Origin: Actinomycetales bacterium
GTDB taxonomy: Bacteria; Actinomycetota; Actinomycetes; Actinomycetales; Dermatophilaceae
DNA: 64,000 nucleotides
Assembly: GCA_016715285.1 (NCBI GenBank)
Contig: JADKAO010000002.1
Coordinates: forward strand, 528,229 to 592,228
Direction: 5' to 3'
The notes under the pieces are model-generated. The model did not search any database and was not told where the DNA came from. It saw nothing but the letters and a program-made list of their open reading frames with translations. Each line of letters begins with the position of its first letter. Within the stretch, counting starts at the first letter, position 1. Of this stretch, positions 1 to 8,609 are shown piece after piece. Position numbers and translations under genes: made by a program.

Positions 1-530
1 AGGAGCTCCGCGGGCGTGTCACCACCATTGCCGAACGTGTGGGCGACTCCGGTGTCGAAGGTGGCGACGTCGCCGGGGTCGAGGAGGAGCTCCTCGTCCG
101 CGACAACGAGGCGCACTCGGCCGGATAACACATAGATCCACTCGTGGCCGTCGTGCACCCGACGCTCGGGCGCCATCGCCCCCACCGGAAGGATGATCTT
201 CCAGGCCTGGGCGGCGCCGGGCTCGACGGTCAGCGGGATAACTGCCCGGCCCTTGACCTGGGTGGCGCGGAGATGAATCCGGGGGTCACCCTGCGCGGGG
301 GCGCCGACAAGATGGTCAAGTGGCACGGCATACAGCTGCGAGAGCGACAGCAGCAACTCCAACGTGGGGCGCCGCTCGCCGTGCTCCAACCGCGACAGCG
401 TGCTCGTGGAGATGCCCGTAGCGAGCGAGACCTCCCCGAGCGTGAGGTGACGGAGCTGACGCAGGGCCTTGAGCCGCGGCCCGACGTGAGCAAGCGCCAT
501 CGCCGTCGCGGGGTTCGGTCGGGTGGCCAC
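1..530 (-). CDS. XRE-family regulator with C-terminal cupin domain (3' end outside window)
   Basis: An open minus-strand frame runs from about 530 off the left edge. It encodes an N-terminal Cro/C1-type helix-turn-helix (STSTLSRLEHGERRP is the recognition-helix region) and then a cupin barrel (HEWIYVLSGRVRLVV, followed by DPGDVATFDTG). This XRE-cupin architecture is that of small-molecule-responsive repressors. It is divergent from the flavin reductase gene at 618, which it may control. The start is GTG at 530 or ATG at 500; the ATG fits the family length better. The last residues of the cupin are cut off. Confidence 0.85.
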   Translation of the reverse strand, partial: MATRPNPATAMALAHVGPRLKALRQLRHLTLGEVSLATGISTSTLSRLEHGERRPTLELLLSLSQLYAVPLDHLVGAPAQGDPRIHLRATQVKGRAVIPLTVEPGAAQAWKIILPVGAMAPERRVHDGHEWIYVLSGRVRLVVADEELLLDPGDVATFDTGVAHTFGNGGDTPAEL

Positions 531-617
531 CCCCTCATTGGACGCTCGTTTGGCCAACAAATCCCGGAAACGGCAAAACGGCTAGGGCCCCGGCTGGGTT
601 CGACGCACGCTCCCCTC
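531..617. promoter_or_regulatory. Divergent promoter region with a TTGGCCAA palindrome
   Basis: This 87-bp gap separates the XRE-cupin regulator from the divergent reductase gene. It contains the perfect 8-bp palindrome TTGGCCAA at 550-557, a reasonable operator for the regulator. No clear -35/-10 pair was seen. Confidence 0.3.
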
Positions 618-1664
618 ATGAGCGAATACGACGTAGTCATCATCGGCGGCGGGCCAGCTGGCCTCTCGGCAGCCTTGGTCCTTGCCCGGGCGCGGCGGCG
701 AGTCCTCGTCGTCGACGGGGGAAGACCGCGCAATGCGGCCGCCACACACCTGCACGGTTACCTCTCCCGCGACGGTATGCCGCCCGCGGACTTGCTCGCT
801 GCCGGCCGGACCGAGGTGCTCGGGTACGGCGCGGGCTTGATGTCGGGGCGGGTGACCAGCCTCGTGCGCCATGGGTCGCGGAGGCATTGGGTGCTCCTGG
901 CTGACGGCACGCGCGTCGCCGCTCGTCGCGTGCTGGTCACGACCGGCCTGCGTGACGAGCTGCCGGATCTTGCCGGTCTGCGTGATCGGTGGGCGCAGGA
1001 TGTCTTGCACTGTCCGTATTGTCACGGGTACGAAGTGCGTGATCGCCGGCTCGGGGTGCTCGCCAACGGGTCTGGGTCGGTGCGATATGCGCTGATCGTG
1101 CGGCAGTGGAGCGATGACGTTGTCTACTTCACGGGGACGAGCACGCTCACCCCCACTGAGCGCACCCAGTTGCTCGCCCGACGGATCGAACCGGTCGAGG
1201 GGCCGATCACACGCCTGGTGATTGAGCCGGACGATCAGCTCGCTGGCCTGCTCCTCGCGGACGGGCAAGTTGTCGCGTGTGATGCGCTCTTCGTGCCGCC
1301 GCGATTTGTCCCTCATGACGAACTGCTCACGGGCGCAGGCTGCGACCTCGACGAACGAGGCTGGGTCACCGCTGACCTCGAGGGACGCACGAGCGTTCTG
1401 GGCCTCTGGGCGGCTGGCAATGTCGTCGACCCCCGCGCGCAAGTCATCACTGCCGCCGGAGCGGGATCAGCCGTCGCCATCGCGCTCAACGCCGACCTGG
1501 TGGCAGAGGACGTCGACCTCGCGGTGCAGGACTTACGCCACGGGATCAACGTTGGCCCCGGACCTGCACCCGCACCTGCACCCAAACACGCACCCACATC
1601 TACGGCCGCACCCACACCCACCCCTGCGTCGACACCCACACCCACACCCAAGGAGTCATCATGA
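618..1664 (+). CDS. NAD(P)/FAD-dependent oxidoreductase, thioredoxin-reductase-like
   Basis: The protein of about 348 residues starts with a dinucleotide-binding fold (VVIIGGGPAGLSAALVLAR). It has the redox-active CxxC of thioredoxin-reductase-like enzymes (HCPYCHGYE) near residue 135 and a C-terminal FAD-contact region (GLWAAGNVVDP). It should be a cytosolic pyridine-nucleotide disulfide oxidoreductase, but its partner is unknown. The start ATG at 618 was chosen because the domain begins immediately after it; the frame is open further upstream without homology. The last 35 residues are an odd Pro/Ala/Thr-rich low-complexity tail encoded by repetitive sequence. The stop overlaps the start of the next gene (ATGA), so the two are probably co-translated. 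Confidence 0.9.
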   Translation: MSEYDVVIIGGGPAGLSAALVLARARRRVLVVDGGRPRNAAATHLHGYLSRDGMPPADLLAAGRTEVLGYGAGLMSGRVTSLVRHGSRRHWVLLADGTRVAARRVLVTTGLRDELPDLAGLRDRWAQDVLHCPYCHGYEVRDRRLGVLANGSGSVRYALIVRQWSDDVVYFTGTSTLTPTERTQLLARRIEPVEGPITRLVIEPDDQLAGLLLADGQVVACDALFVPPRFVPHDELLTGAGCDLDERGWVTADLEGRTSVLGLWAAGNVVDPRAQVITAAGAGSAVAIALNADLVAEDVDLAVQDLRHGINVGPGPAPAPAPKHAPTSTAAPTPTPASTPTPTPKESS

Positions 1665-1933
1665 CCATCCCCTCTGCCCCGTCTGTGACCGTCGTCGGAC
1701 CCCCGACGAAACACCAACTCGCCCTGATGATTTGGCTTGCCGTCTTCCCGACGTTGACGCTGCTCAACCTGACTCTCGGAGGCTGGTTGGCTACTTTGCC
1801 CACGGTCGTTCGGACCTTGGTGCTGGTCTCGATCGCGGTGCCGATCGTCATCTACGGGCTCATGCCCTATCTGCACCGTGCCCGTGTCCGGCTGTTGACC
1901 AGAGTGGTGCCGGACGCGGCTGCGCGGCCATAG
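1661..1933 (+). CDS. Small two-helix membrane protein
   Basis: The product is 90 residues with two hydrophobic segments (about residues 20-45 and 48-68) and a basic C terminus containing Arg-rich turns. It overlaps the reductase stop by 4 bp (ATGA), which argues for a two-gene operon. I do not recognise a named family. Similar two-helix segments occur as the membrane tail of some monooxygenase-like proteins, but that is only an analogy. Confidence 0.7.
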   Translation: MTIPSAPSVTVVGPPTKHQLALMIWLAVFPTLTLLNLTLGGWLATLPTVVRTLVLVSIAVPIVIYGLMPYLHRARVRLLTRVVPDAAARP

Positions 1934-1940
1934 TTGCGCC

Positions 1941-2387
1941 ATGAGCGATTCTGCATCCGCCAGTGCGTCTGGCACCGAGTCCAGCGGTGGGAACGGCACC
2001 CGCGAAGACCCCTGGCAGCTGACGACGGCACCCGGCACTGCGGCATACCAGATGTGGCGTGATGCGGAGGCGGACCCGCCCGCTCTGGTGTGCCAAGTGG
2101 GGTCGACGACCTTGAAGTATCACCTGCGGGCGATCGAGGACCTAGCCGATTGGCTTCGGGCGCAAGGTGATTGGGTCGACCTTGGCGCCGCGGACGAGCA
2201 GAAGCCGGCCAAGCCCGGCACGGTCGAGGCGTGGGGTCGCGACGAGAGCAACCCGGTCAGCGGGTGGTACGGACTGCGCAAGGGCTATCGCGGGCGGTTC
2301 GGGATGTACCTGCCGCCGCTGCTGGAGCGGCTGGGACTGGTCGAGCTGGAACACAACCCGCGCAACAACCGCGTCCGGGCCATCTGA
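1941..2387 (+). CDS. Conserved actinobacterial protein (DUF6855-type)
   Basis: The 148-residue soluble protein has a Ser/Ala/Gly-rich N-terminal 20 residues followed by a conserved block (DPWQLTTAPGTAAYQMWRD, then LVCQVGSTTLKYH and GWYGLRKGYRGRFGMYLPPLL). I recall this block from a widespread actinobacterial family of unknown function, DUF6855 from memory. It begins 7 bp after the preceding gene on the same strand. No catalytic motif is obvious. Confidence 0.8.
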   Translation: MSDSASASASGTESSGGNGTREDPWQLTTAPGTAAYQMWRDAEADPPALVCQVGSTTLKYHLRAIEDLADWLRAQGDWVDLGAADEQKPAKPGTVEAWGRDESNPVSGWYGLRKGYRGRFGMYLPPLLERLGLVELEHNPRNNRVRAI

Positions 2388-2447
2388 CGTCTCGGGCAGC
2401 CGTTAGTTCCTCCCGGGCTCTGCGATCGAGCCAGAGACGCTAGCGAC

Positions 2448-2798
2448 TCATGCCCGCAGGATCGACGACACCTTCTTGCCACGGGCGAGTTCATCAACGA
2501 GTTTGTCGAGGTAGCGGATCTGCCGCATGAGCGGGTCCTCGATCTCCTCCACGCGGTAGCCGCAGATCACCCCGGTGATGAGCGCGGCGTTGGGGTTGAA
2601 AGCCGGCGCGTCAGCAAAGAAGCGCTCCATCGTGCGGCCGTCGGCCAGAGCCACTGCCAGCCCTGCCGCGTCATACCCGGTGAGCCAGGCGATGATCTCG
2701 TCAACCTCGGCAGCAGTGCGACCTTTGCGTTGCACCTTCGCGACGTAGAGCGGATAGATGCTGGCAAAGGGTGTCTGGAAGATCCGATGTCCCGCCAT
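2448..2798 (-). CDS. DUF2200 family protein
   Basis: The 116-residue protein begins HRIFQTPFASIYPLYVAK three residues after the chosen Met and carries the DUF2200 signature through EVDEIIAWLTGY to the C terminus (QIRYLDKLVDELARGK). The function of the family is unknown. The start at 2798 matches the family; upstream in-frame Met codons add a non-conserved leader. It converges with the preceding plus-strand gene. Confidence 0.88.
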   Translation of the reverse strand: MAGHRIFQTPFASIYPLYVAKVQRKGRTAAEVDEIIAWLTGYDAAGLAVALADGRTMERFFADAPAFNPNAALITGVICGYRVEEIEDPLMRQIRYLDKLVDELARGKKVSSILRA

Positions 2799-2873
2799 GC
2801 ACATGCTCCTTGTCCACCCACACCGCATACACCCATCACCGCGTCACTGCCAACGTCACGCGGCCGACCGAGG

Positions 2874-4301
2874 CTAGCTCGGCTGCGAGGGCTGTGAGGG
2901 CTCGGATTCGGTCTCGGGCTCGGGGACAGCCACGCCCTCTTCCAGCGACATCCGCAGCGGCCGCCGGAAGAAACGCGTCAGCACCATGACAACAACGACC
3001 CCGGCGACGAACCAGTACATGCCGTAGCGGAACGAATCCGGGGACAAGTTGATCCAGAGCACCGCGGTGGAAAACACCCCGAGGGCTGGCAAGACGATGT
3101 TGGTAAAGATCTCCTTAGGCGTCTTCACGAGCTTCTTGCGCCACGCGAAGTAGACGATCACCGTGAGGTTGACGAAGGTGAACGCCATCAGCGCGCCGAA
3201 GTTGATCAGCGCCGCGACAAAGTCGAGGTTCAGCGGAATCGCGAGCAACGAGACCACACCGACAAAGATCACCGAGATAGCAGGCGTCCGGAATCGCGGG
3301 TGCACATAGGACAACCCGCGGGAGATCGGCCCGCGGCCATTGCGACCCATGACGAAGAGCATGCGCGAGACGGACGCGTGCGATGCCAGCCCGGACGCAA
3401 CCGTGGCCGCAAAGGCTGCCGCCGTGAGGAAGGCCTTGAAGAGGTTGCCGCCGATGAGCTCGGCCATCTCGGGCAAGGCACTGTTTTGCAGCGCGTCCTC
3501 GCTGAACCCCTCCATCGTCGGGAAGACCGACTGCGCGAACCAGCCGGCGATGAAGAAGATCGCGCCACCGATGAGCAGCGTCAGCAGGATCGCCCGCGGC
3601 ACCGTGTCGGCGTCCTTGGCTTCTTCGGTGTACATCGTGATCGCGTCGAAGCCGATGAACGAGAAACAGACGATCGTCGCGCCCGTGATCACGGGACCGA
3701 GTGACGCGCCTTCGTGCCAGAGGGGGGTGGTCGAGAACGGGGTCCCGTTGCCCTCACCGGCCATGAGTTGCCGCCACGTGAGGAACACGAAGACGACGAT
3801 GAGGAGGATCGAGAACATGACGAGTATGCCGTTGAGCCGGGAGGTGTTGCTCATGCTGAACAGCACCAGCGCGGTGATCATGAGGACAACCAACACAACC
3901 CACACCGCGGGCGGGACGTCCGGGAAGAACGCCTCCAGATAGCTGCGCAGGATCAACGCGTTGACGAGCGGCAACAACAGATAGTCCAGCAGCGAGGACC
4001 ACCCGATGAGGAACCCGACATTGGGGTGCATCGTCTCGGAGGCATAGGTGTATGCCGAGCCAGCTGACGGGAAGACTCGCACCATCCGGCCATAGCTCAC
4101 CGCCGTGAACGCCATCGCGACCATCGCCATGAGGTAGGCGAGCGGCACCAGGCTGTTGGTCTCCTCGGACACAATGCCGAAGGTGTCGAAGATGACCGTT
4201 GGGGTCATGTACCCCAAGCCCAGGCCAACAATGGCCATGGTCCCTAAGGACCGATGGAGCGTCCCGGACGACGGCGACGGGATCGGCATACGCACCTCCA
4301 T
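2874..4301 (-). CDS. APC superfamily amino-acid permease
   Basis: The 475-residue integral membrane protein has about 12 hydrophobic segments and the APC consensus in helix 1 (MAIVGLGLGYMTPTVIFDTFG), PSAGSAYTYA in helix 3 and FSFIGFDAITMYTEEAKD in helix 6. It should import an amino acid or amine by proton symport; the substrate cannot be read from sequence. The C-terminal 25 residues are acidic and Pro/Ser-rich. It lies downstream of the universal stress protein gene on the same strand (gap 137 bp), a pairing common for APC transporters. Confidence 0.92.
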   Translation of the reverse strand: MEVRMPIPSPSSGTLHRSLGTMAIVGLGLGYMTPTVIFDTFGIVSEETNSLVPLAYLMAMVAMAFTAVSYGRMVRVFPSAGSAYTYASETMHPNVGFLIGWSSLLDYLLLPLVNALILRSYLEAFFPDVPPAVWVVLVVLMITALVLFSMSNTSRLNGILVMFSILLIVVFVFLTWRQLMAGEGNGTPFSTTPLWHEGASLGPVITGATIVCFSFIGFDAITMYTEEAKDADTVPRAILLTLLIGGAIFFIAGWFAQSVFPTMEGFSEDALQNSALPEMAELIGGNLFKAFLTAAAFAATVASGLASHASVSRMLFVMGRNGRGPISRGLSYVHPRFRTPAISVIFVGVVSLLAIPLNLDFVAALINFGALMAFTFVNLTVIVYFAWRKKLVKTPKEIFTNIVLPALGVFSTAVLWINLSPDSFRYGMYWFVAGVVVVMVLTRFFRRPLRMSLEEGVAVPEPETESEPSQPSQPS

Positions 4302-4438
4302 GGTTGGGCACAGCGAGCGCCGGGAGGCTTAGGCCGGTGCCATCCACCGAGTGGCGCCATCGCCGTCCGAGTGATCCGGATCCTAGTGGCGCAGTGGGTA
4401 ATGCGCGCTAGGTGAGACGGCAATCTTTCGGTTTGGAC

Positions 4439-5335
4439 TCAATCCCCGTGGACCAGCTCGGGGATAACGTAGTCGCGCGGCACGACGATCATCGGCACCG
4501 GGAGCGCGTGGAGGATGGTGTTGGCCGATGCGCCTAGGAAGAGCCGCTTGGGTCCACCGAGCCGGCTCGAGCCCACCATGACGATCTCGCTCGACTCGAA
4601 CTCGAGCGCGTGAACACATTCCTCCAGCGACCTGCCCGTGCCGAGGACACCTGTCACCGGGAAGTCGTCGGGGAGGACGTCGTTGGCCTGCGCGACCAGG
4701 TCGTCGACGTGCCGCTCCGCGATCGCGTGGATCTCGTGCCGCGCGTCCTCGGAGCGCTCCTTGCCCATGGCAAGCAGCGAGATGAGGCGCAGCGGCACGT
4801 GCCAGTCGTCCGCAAGCCCGATCGCCAACTCGACCAAGACCTCAGCCCCTGGCAGGAGGCCGGTCGCACACGTGAGCCGGGTAATCGCCGGGTGGGGTTC
4901 GTAGTCGACGGGCGCCAACGCGACCGGAACCGGAGACGAGTGGAGCAAGGAGCCAGCGCTACTCCCGATCGAGAACCGGCCAATGAGTCCGCGATGGGCC
5001 GCGCCGATGACGATGAAGTGCGCCTCAATGCCGTATGCCGGGTCGGTCGCCGCCTCGACCAATCCCTCGGCAATCGACTCGGCCCGTACGACGTGACCCT
5101 GCGCGTGAACGCCTTCCGGGACAAGCGCGAGCGCCTCGTCGATCCACTCCTGACCTTGCTTGTCCATGGCCGATTGGTAGGCCCGGTCCGGGGAGTACAT
5201 ATCGAACGTTGGCGTGTCGAGCGGCAATACGACGACGATGTCGAGCGCTGCCCGCCGCGACCCCGCAAGCGTCGACGCCAACCTCACTGCGTCCACCCCG
5301 CGTTGGTTGGACACATATCCCACGACCAGTCGCAC
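4439..5335 (-). CDS. Universal stress protein, two tandem UspA domains
   Basis: The 298-residue cytosolic protein has two UspA folds. Each ends in a nucleotide-binding loop of the G-2x-G-9x-G(S/A) type: GAAHRGLIGRFSIGSSAG near residue 135 and GSSRLGGPKRLFLGASAN near residue 267, so ATP binding is expected in both. The start is a GTG at 5335 preceded by a good ribosome site (GGGAGGAG) at 7 nt spacing. It may be co-transcribed with the APC permease, perhaps as a regulatory partner. Confidence 0.92.
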   Translation of the reverse strand: MRLVVGYVSNQRGVDAVRLASTLAGSRRAALDIVVVLPLDTPTFDMYSPDRAYQSAMDKQGQEWIDEALALVPEGVHAQGHVVRAESIAEGLVEAATDPAYGIEAHFIVIGAAHRGLIGRFSIGSSAGSLLHSSPVPVALAPVDYEPHPAITRLTCATGLLPGAEVLVELAIGLADDWHVPLRLISLLAMGKERSEDARHEIHAIAERHVDDLVAQANDVLPDDFPVTGVLGTGRSLEECVHALEFESSEIVMVGSSRLGGPKRLFLGASANTILHALPVPMIVVPRDYVIPELVHGD

Positions 5336-5419
5336 AGCGTCTCCTCCCGTTGTCGCACCCCGCTTGGGGTTGAGTCAGGGTAGCGGCCCGGCTGGTTTGG
5401 TGCGCCCCCTCAGGGCCGA

Positions 5420-5785
5420 AGTTTGCGGTCAGCGAGACTCAAGCCCGCATTTGCGCCCACCAATGCGTTGAGAGCAAAGGTGAGACATCGGCGGGACCAA
5501 GCTCGGGCGAGTGAGCGAACTAGCGCGGCTGGCCGAGGCGGCTGGATAACGCAGCTGGCCAAGGGGGCTGACTAACGCGGCGGTCACAGCGGGATCCCTG
5601 ACCCCGAGTAGAAGGGCACAAACGCAGGGTTCAGCAATCCTGAAGCCTGCATCTTTGCCCAGCTACTCGTTGCGCGCGAAGGTGAGACGTCGGCGGGACC
5701 GAGCTCGCGTGAGTGAGCGAGGTAGCGTGGCTGGCCGAGGCGGCTGGATAACGCAGCTGGCCAAGGGGGCTGGCTAAGAGGCGCG
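5420..5785. repeat. Extragenic repeat array (R1 family, about 200-bp units)
   Basis: There is no gene here. Two units of roughly 200 bp share the blocks gagtgagcga, ggctggataacgcagctggc and ccaagggggctgg. A near-complete R1 hairpin (AGGGCACAAACGCAGGGTTC with its partner TGAAGCCTGCATCTTTGCCC) sits at 5611-5663, and a partial copy lies at about 5424-5475. The array runs into the truncated vapC gene at 5786. Confidence 0.75.
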
Positions 5786-5929
5786 CTAGCCCGGCTGGCT
5801 GAGGGGGCTGGCTAAGGGGCTGGCGAGCGCGGCGGTGTCCGCGGTGCCCCTCACTCCGAGCAGCACTTCGGCGTCGGGCTCCCCGAAGACGATGGCCACG
5901 AGGGCCGACGTGTCCACGACGAGCGTCAC
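5786..5929 (-). pseudogene. vapC: Truncated VapC (PIN domain) toxin gene
   Basis: A 47-codon frame begins with GTG at 5929, overlapping the antitoxin stop (GTGA). It encodes the typical PIN N terminus VTLVVDTSALVAIVFGEPDA with the first catalytic Asp. After about 40 codons homology ends and the frame reads through repeat sequence (LASPLASPLSQPG) to a stop at 5786. A full VapC is about 130 residues, so the three other acidic residues are missing. The antitoxin is intact, and the toxin body appears to have been replaced by the repeat array. Confidence 0.75.
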
Positions 5930-6177
5930 GTGGGTATGCCGTCCGCGTCGTACCCGAGGATGTGATCGGGCGTGCGGTTGTCGATCATCGCCCGGACTCG
6001 GCCGCGCGCGATGATCGCTCGCAGATCAGTGTCGTCGCTGACGCTCACCCGGGCGCGCACCCGTTGCAGCCGTTCCTCTATAGCCCGCCGGGCAGCGACC
6101 GTGATGCTTTCGCCCGTCGCGGCCGCGAGCTCGCGGGCAAGTCGATCCGTGTCTGGGTCCTTGATATTCAAAGCCAT
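5926..6177 (-). CDS. vapB: VapB-type antitoxin
   Basis: The 83-residue protein starts MALNIKDPDTDRLARELA and continues GESITVAARRAIEERL, the Rv0623-like VapB signature with a ribbon-helix-helix-type N terminus. Its C terminus (NRTPDHILGYDADGIPT) matches the toxin-neutralising tail of the family. It overlaps the start of the truncated vapC by 4 bp. The antitoxin has been kept although the toxin is broken. Confidence 0.88.
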   Translation of the reverse strand: MALNIKDPDTDRLARELAAATGESITVAARRAIEERLQRVRARVSVSDDTDLRAIIARGRVRAMIDNRTPDHILGYDADGIPT

Positions 6178-6355
6178 GCTTCAACGTATCCGGATGATTT
6201 CTTCCCTATAGGAAAGATTGGCAGGAGCTGGGGGTCCTTCCGATGCCAACCGTTGACACCCGGCATACCCCTGCCGCATCTCCAGGCTGACGCAAGCCGA
6301 GACCGCGCCGAGCCCTGGGCCGCGTCGGCCCACGCCGCTCCCGCCGCTCGCCGAG

Positions 6356-7312
6356 TTAGTCGGCGTATTGCGCAATGTTGGCGCGAGAGATCTCGACGAT
6401 CGCCGCGCGCAACTCCGGCGGATCAAGAATCTCGGCCCGGTCCCCGAGGCCGGCGAGGAGGCCGGCCGTGGGCCCGAGGCGAGCGAGCGCAGTGACCTCC
6501 TGCAGCCCCGCCCCCGCGTTGACGATCTCGGTCACCTGCCCGGCGAGACCGAGCACGTACTTCACTAGAGGCAGCGTCTCCTCACGCACCCGAACCCGAA
6601 CCACGACACCGCCACGCGAGCGCAACGACTCCCGCGCTGCAGCCCAGGCCTGCCCCAGGCTCACCTCGACCGGCGCGAACTCCTCGCCCGTCTCGGCCAC
6701 GGCGACGACCCGATCGATGCGGTAGGTCCGCTGTTCGCCGGTGTCGTGTCGCCGAGCGAGGAGGTACCACGTCGGCCCGGCGAGGACGAGCCCGAACGGT
6801 TGGAGCCGCCGGGTCCTCGCCTGCTGACCTACCGCCCGATAGATCACGTCGACGGTCCGACGCCGGGCTGCGGCGGCGGCGAGTTCTGGCACCCACGCTG
6901 GTGGCTCTTGCGGAGCTCCCCATCCCTCCGGCGCGACGAGGAGCCACCTAGTGAGGTCGCCCAAGCTCCGCGCCACGTCGTCCGACAGTACTGCCTCCAA
7001 CTTGCCTCGCGCAGAACGAAATTCGACCCCTCTGCCAAGCGCTTGTGCCGCCGCCTCGCCTCCTGGGAGGAAGAGCGCCGTCGCCTCACCCGGTGTCAGC
7101 CCCGCCCGCTCCGGCCGGTACCCCGGCACCAACGCGAATCCGCCGCCCCGGCCGTGCACGGCATACACGGGCACGCCGGAGAGGGAGAGCGCGTCGAGAT
7201 CGCGCAGGACGGTCCGACGGGAGACCCCGAGCCGGCGCGCGAGGTGCGCTGCGGACAGTCGCTCGTGGCGGCGCAGGAGCGCGACGAGGTCGAGGAGCCG
7301 GTCAGCGCGCAT
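6356..7312 (-). CDS. WYL-domain transcriptional regulator (YafY-like)
   Basis: The 318-residue protein has an N-terminal DeoR-like winged helix (LSAAHLARRLGVSRRTVLRDL), the GVPVYAVHGRGGGF wing, a WYL domain near residues 145-215 (PFGLVLAGPTWYLLARR then TYRIDRV) and a C-terminal WCX-like region. WYL domains sense ligands, often nucleic acids or nucleotides. It is divergent from the TIGR03086 gene at 7413, with a GGTGAC/GTCACC inverted repeat between them. It probably controls itself and that gene. Confidence 0.92.
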   Translation of the reverse strand: MRADRLLDLVALLRRHERLSAAHLARRLGVSRRTVLRDLDALSLSGVPVYAVHGRGGGFALVPGYRPERAGLTPGEATALFLPGGEAAAQALGRGVEFRSARGKLEAVLSDDVARSLGDLTRWLLVAPEGWGAPQEPPAWVPELAAAAARRRTVDVIYRAVGQQARTRRLQPFGLVLAGPTWYLLARRHDTGEQRTYRIDRVVAVAETGEEFAPVEVSLGQAWAAARESLRSRGGVVVRVRVREETLPLVKYVLGLAGQVTEIVNAGAGLQEVTALARLGPTAGLLAGLGDRAEILDPPELRAAIVEISRANIAQYAD

Positions 7313-7332
7313 GGCTCAAGTCTTATGGAAAA

Positions 7333-7374
7333 GGTGACGCATGATGTCACCGAAACGCTCCTAACCTCGGTGAC
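7333..7374. promoter_or_regulatory. Candidate WYL-regulator operator
   Basis: GGTGAC (7333-7338) and GTCACC (7346-7351) form an inverted repeat with a 7-bp spacer. A third half-site GGTGAC lies at 7369-7374. All three fall in the divergent intergenic region between the WYL regulator and its neighbour, where a repressor or activator site is expected. Confidence 0.5.
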
Positions 7375-7412
7375 GCACCCGCTGGACCAGGCGGCATACA
7401 AGAGGAGTTCCC

Positions 7413-8051
7413 ATGACGACCGCGCCCGACCTTCGCTCCCAGCTCTTTGCTGCGCAAGATTGGTATGCCGTGCTCGTCGCCGGCGTCGACACGGGGGAGC
7501 TCTCGCGGCCGACGCCGTGTGCTGAGTTCGACGTGCGGATGCTCATGACGCATGTGGGGGTGGTGCTCGACAAGATCATTGGTTTCGCGACCGATCACCG
7601 GGATCTCTATCGCGACCACGAGCTATCGCCTGCGGAGATGCGGGCCGCCGCGGAAGAATTGGCGCGCGAGCGGATCGACGGGCGCAGTGCGTCGGAGCTG
7701 GCCGAGTCGGTGCGGGCGCAGACTTCTCGGGCTCGGGAGGTCTGGACCGATGCGGTCTTGGACACGCCGATCCAACTGGGATGGGGGCCGGTGCTGCCCG
7801 GTCGGGTGGTGACCGCGATCTACCTCATGGAGGTCCTGTCGCACGCGTGGGACCTCGCGACCGCGACCGGCCAACCCAGTGAGGCTCCCGGCGGGCTCGG
7901 GCACGCTGGATTGGCGGCGGCGCGGGCCGGGCTGCCGGCGGAACCGCGGGGGATCGAGCACGGCATACCGTTTGGTCCGGTGGTGGAGTCGGCGCCCGAT
8001 GCTGGGCCGACCGAGCAGATGGTCAACTGGACCGGCCGGGCGTCTCGCTAA
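7413..8051 (+). CDS. TIGR03086 family (mycothiol-dependent DinB-like) protein
   Basis: The 212-residue protein carries the N-terminal signature RPTPCAEFDVRMLMTHVG of the maleylpyruvate-isomerase/TIGR03086 group, with a His near residue 49 that would bind metal, and the later SHAWDLATATGQP motif containing a second metal-ligand His. Family members form four-helix bundles and often use mycothiol, but the substrate is unknown. A ribosome site (AAGAGGAG) precedes the ATG. It is divergent from the WYL regulator. Confidence 0.87.
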   Translation: MTTAPDLRSQLFAAQDWYAVLVAGVDTGELSRPTPCAEFDVRMLMTHVGVVLDKIIGFATDHRDLYRDHELSPAEMRAAAEELARERIDGRSASELAESVRAQTSRAREVWTDAVLDTPIQLGWGPVLPGRVVTAIYLMEVLSHAWDLATATGQPSEAPGGLGHAGLAAARAGLPAEPRGIEHGIPFGPVVESAPDAGPTEQMVNWTGRASR

Positions 8052-8609
8052 GCGCCTCGCGCACTCTTGCTTTGCCGCGGGCCTGCTCTGCTTTTCCGCG
8101 TGCATGCTCCTGCTTTGCCGCGGGCCTGCTCCTGCTTGCTCCCGTAACGCTCGATAGGAGGGCACAAATGCGGGGTTCAGCGAGCTCGAAGCCTGCGTTT
8201 GCGCCCTCCCGGAATGCCTCCTGCGCGCTACCCGCCTGCTACCTGTGTGCGCCTGAGTGATCCTTGCGGCCCTCCCGGAATGCTCCCTGAGTGCTCCTGC
8301 GCGCCTTTCCTAGCAACGCGATCGGGGCCAATTGACCCCTACCCGGTCTGGGAAACCCGCAATTGCGCTCGTTCGTGGAGGTGCCAGTCGATGTGAGGGC
8401 ACAAAAGCAGGGTTCAAGGGGGTCCGAAGCCTGCGTTTGCGCCCTCCCACGCGTGGTGGGGGCCGCCGACGACCAAGGCTCAGGGCGCGGTTCAGGCGGG
8501 GATAGCAGGGCACAAAGCGGGTCGAGGCTCCGAAGCCTGCGTTTGGCCTCGCGGGGTGGGGCGCGCCGACGACCAAGGCTCAGTCTGCGGGCGCGGCGAC
8601 GACCAAGGC
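8052..8609. repeat. Repeat-filled intergenic region (R1 x3, R2 x1, short tandem block)
   Basis: No gene is seen in these 558 bp. R1 hairpin copies lie at 8156-8213, 8394-8449 and 8503-8553. An R2 copy (GGGAAACCCGCAATTGCGC arm) lies at 8318-8375. From about 8464, and again at 8567-8650, a short block (cgacgaccaaggctcagg) is tandemly repeated; the last copies run into the 3' end of the tetR-like gene, where they encode its C-terminal residues. Confidence 0.75.

Noticed and set aside
230..1442. Long minus-strand frames opposite the reductase gene
   Set aside because: They are antisense shadows of a strong plus-strand gene in high-GC DNA and lack recognisable domains.
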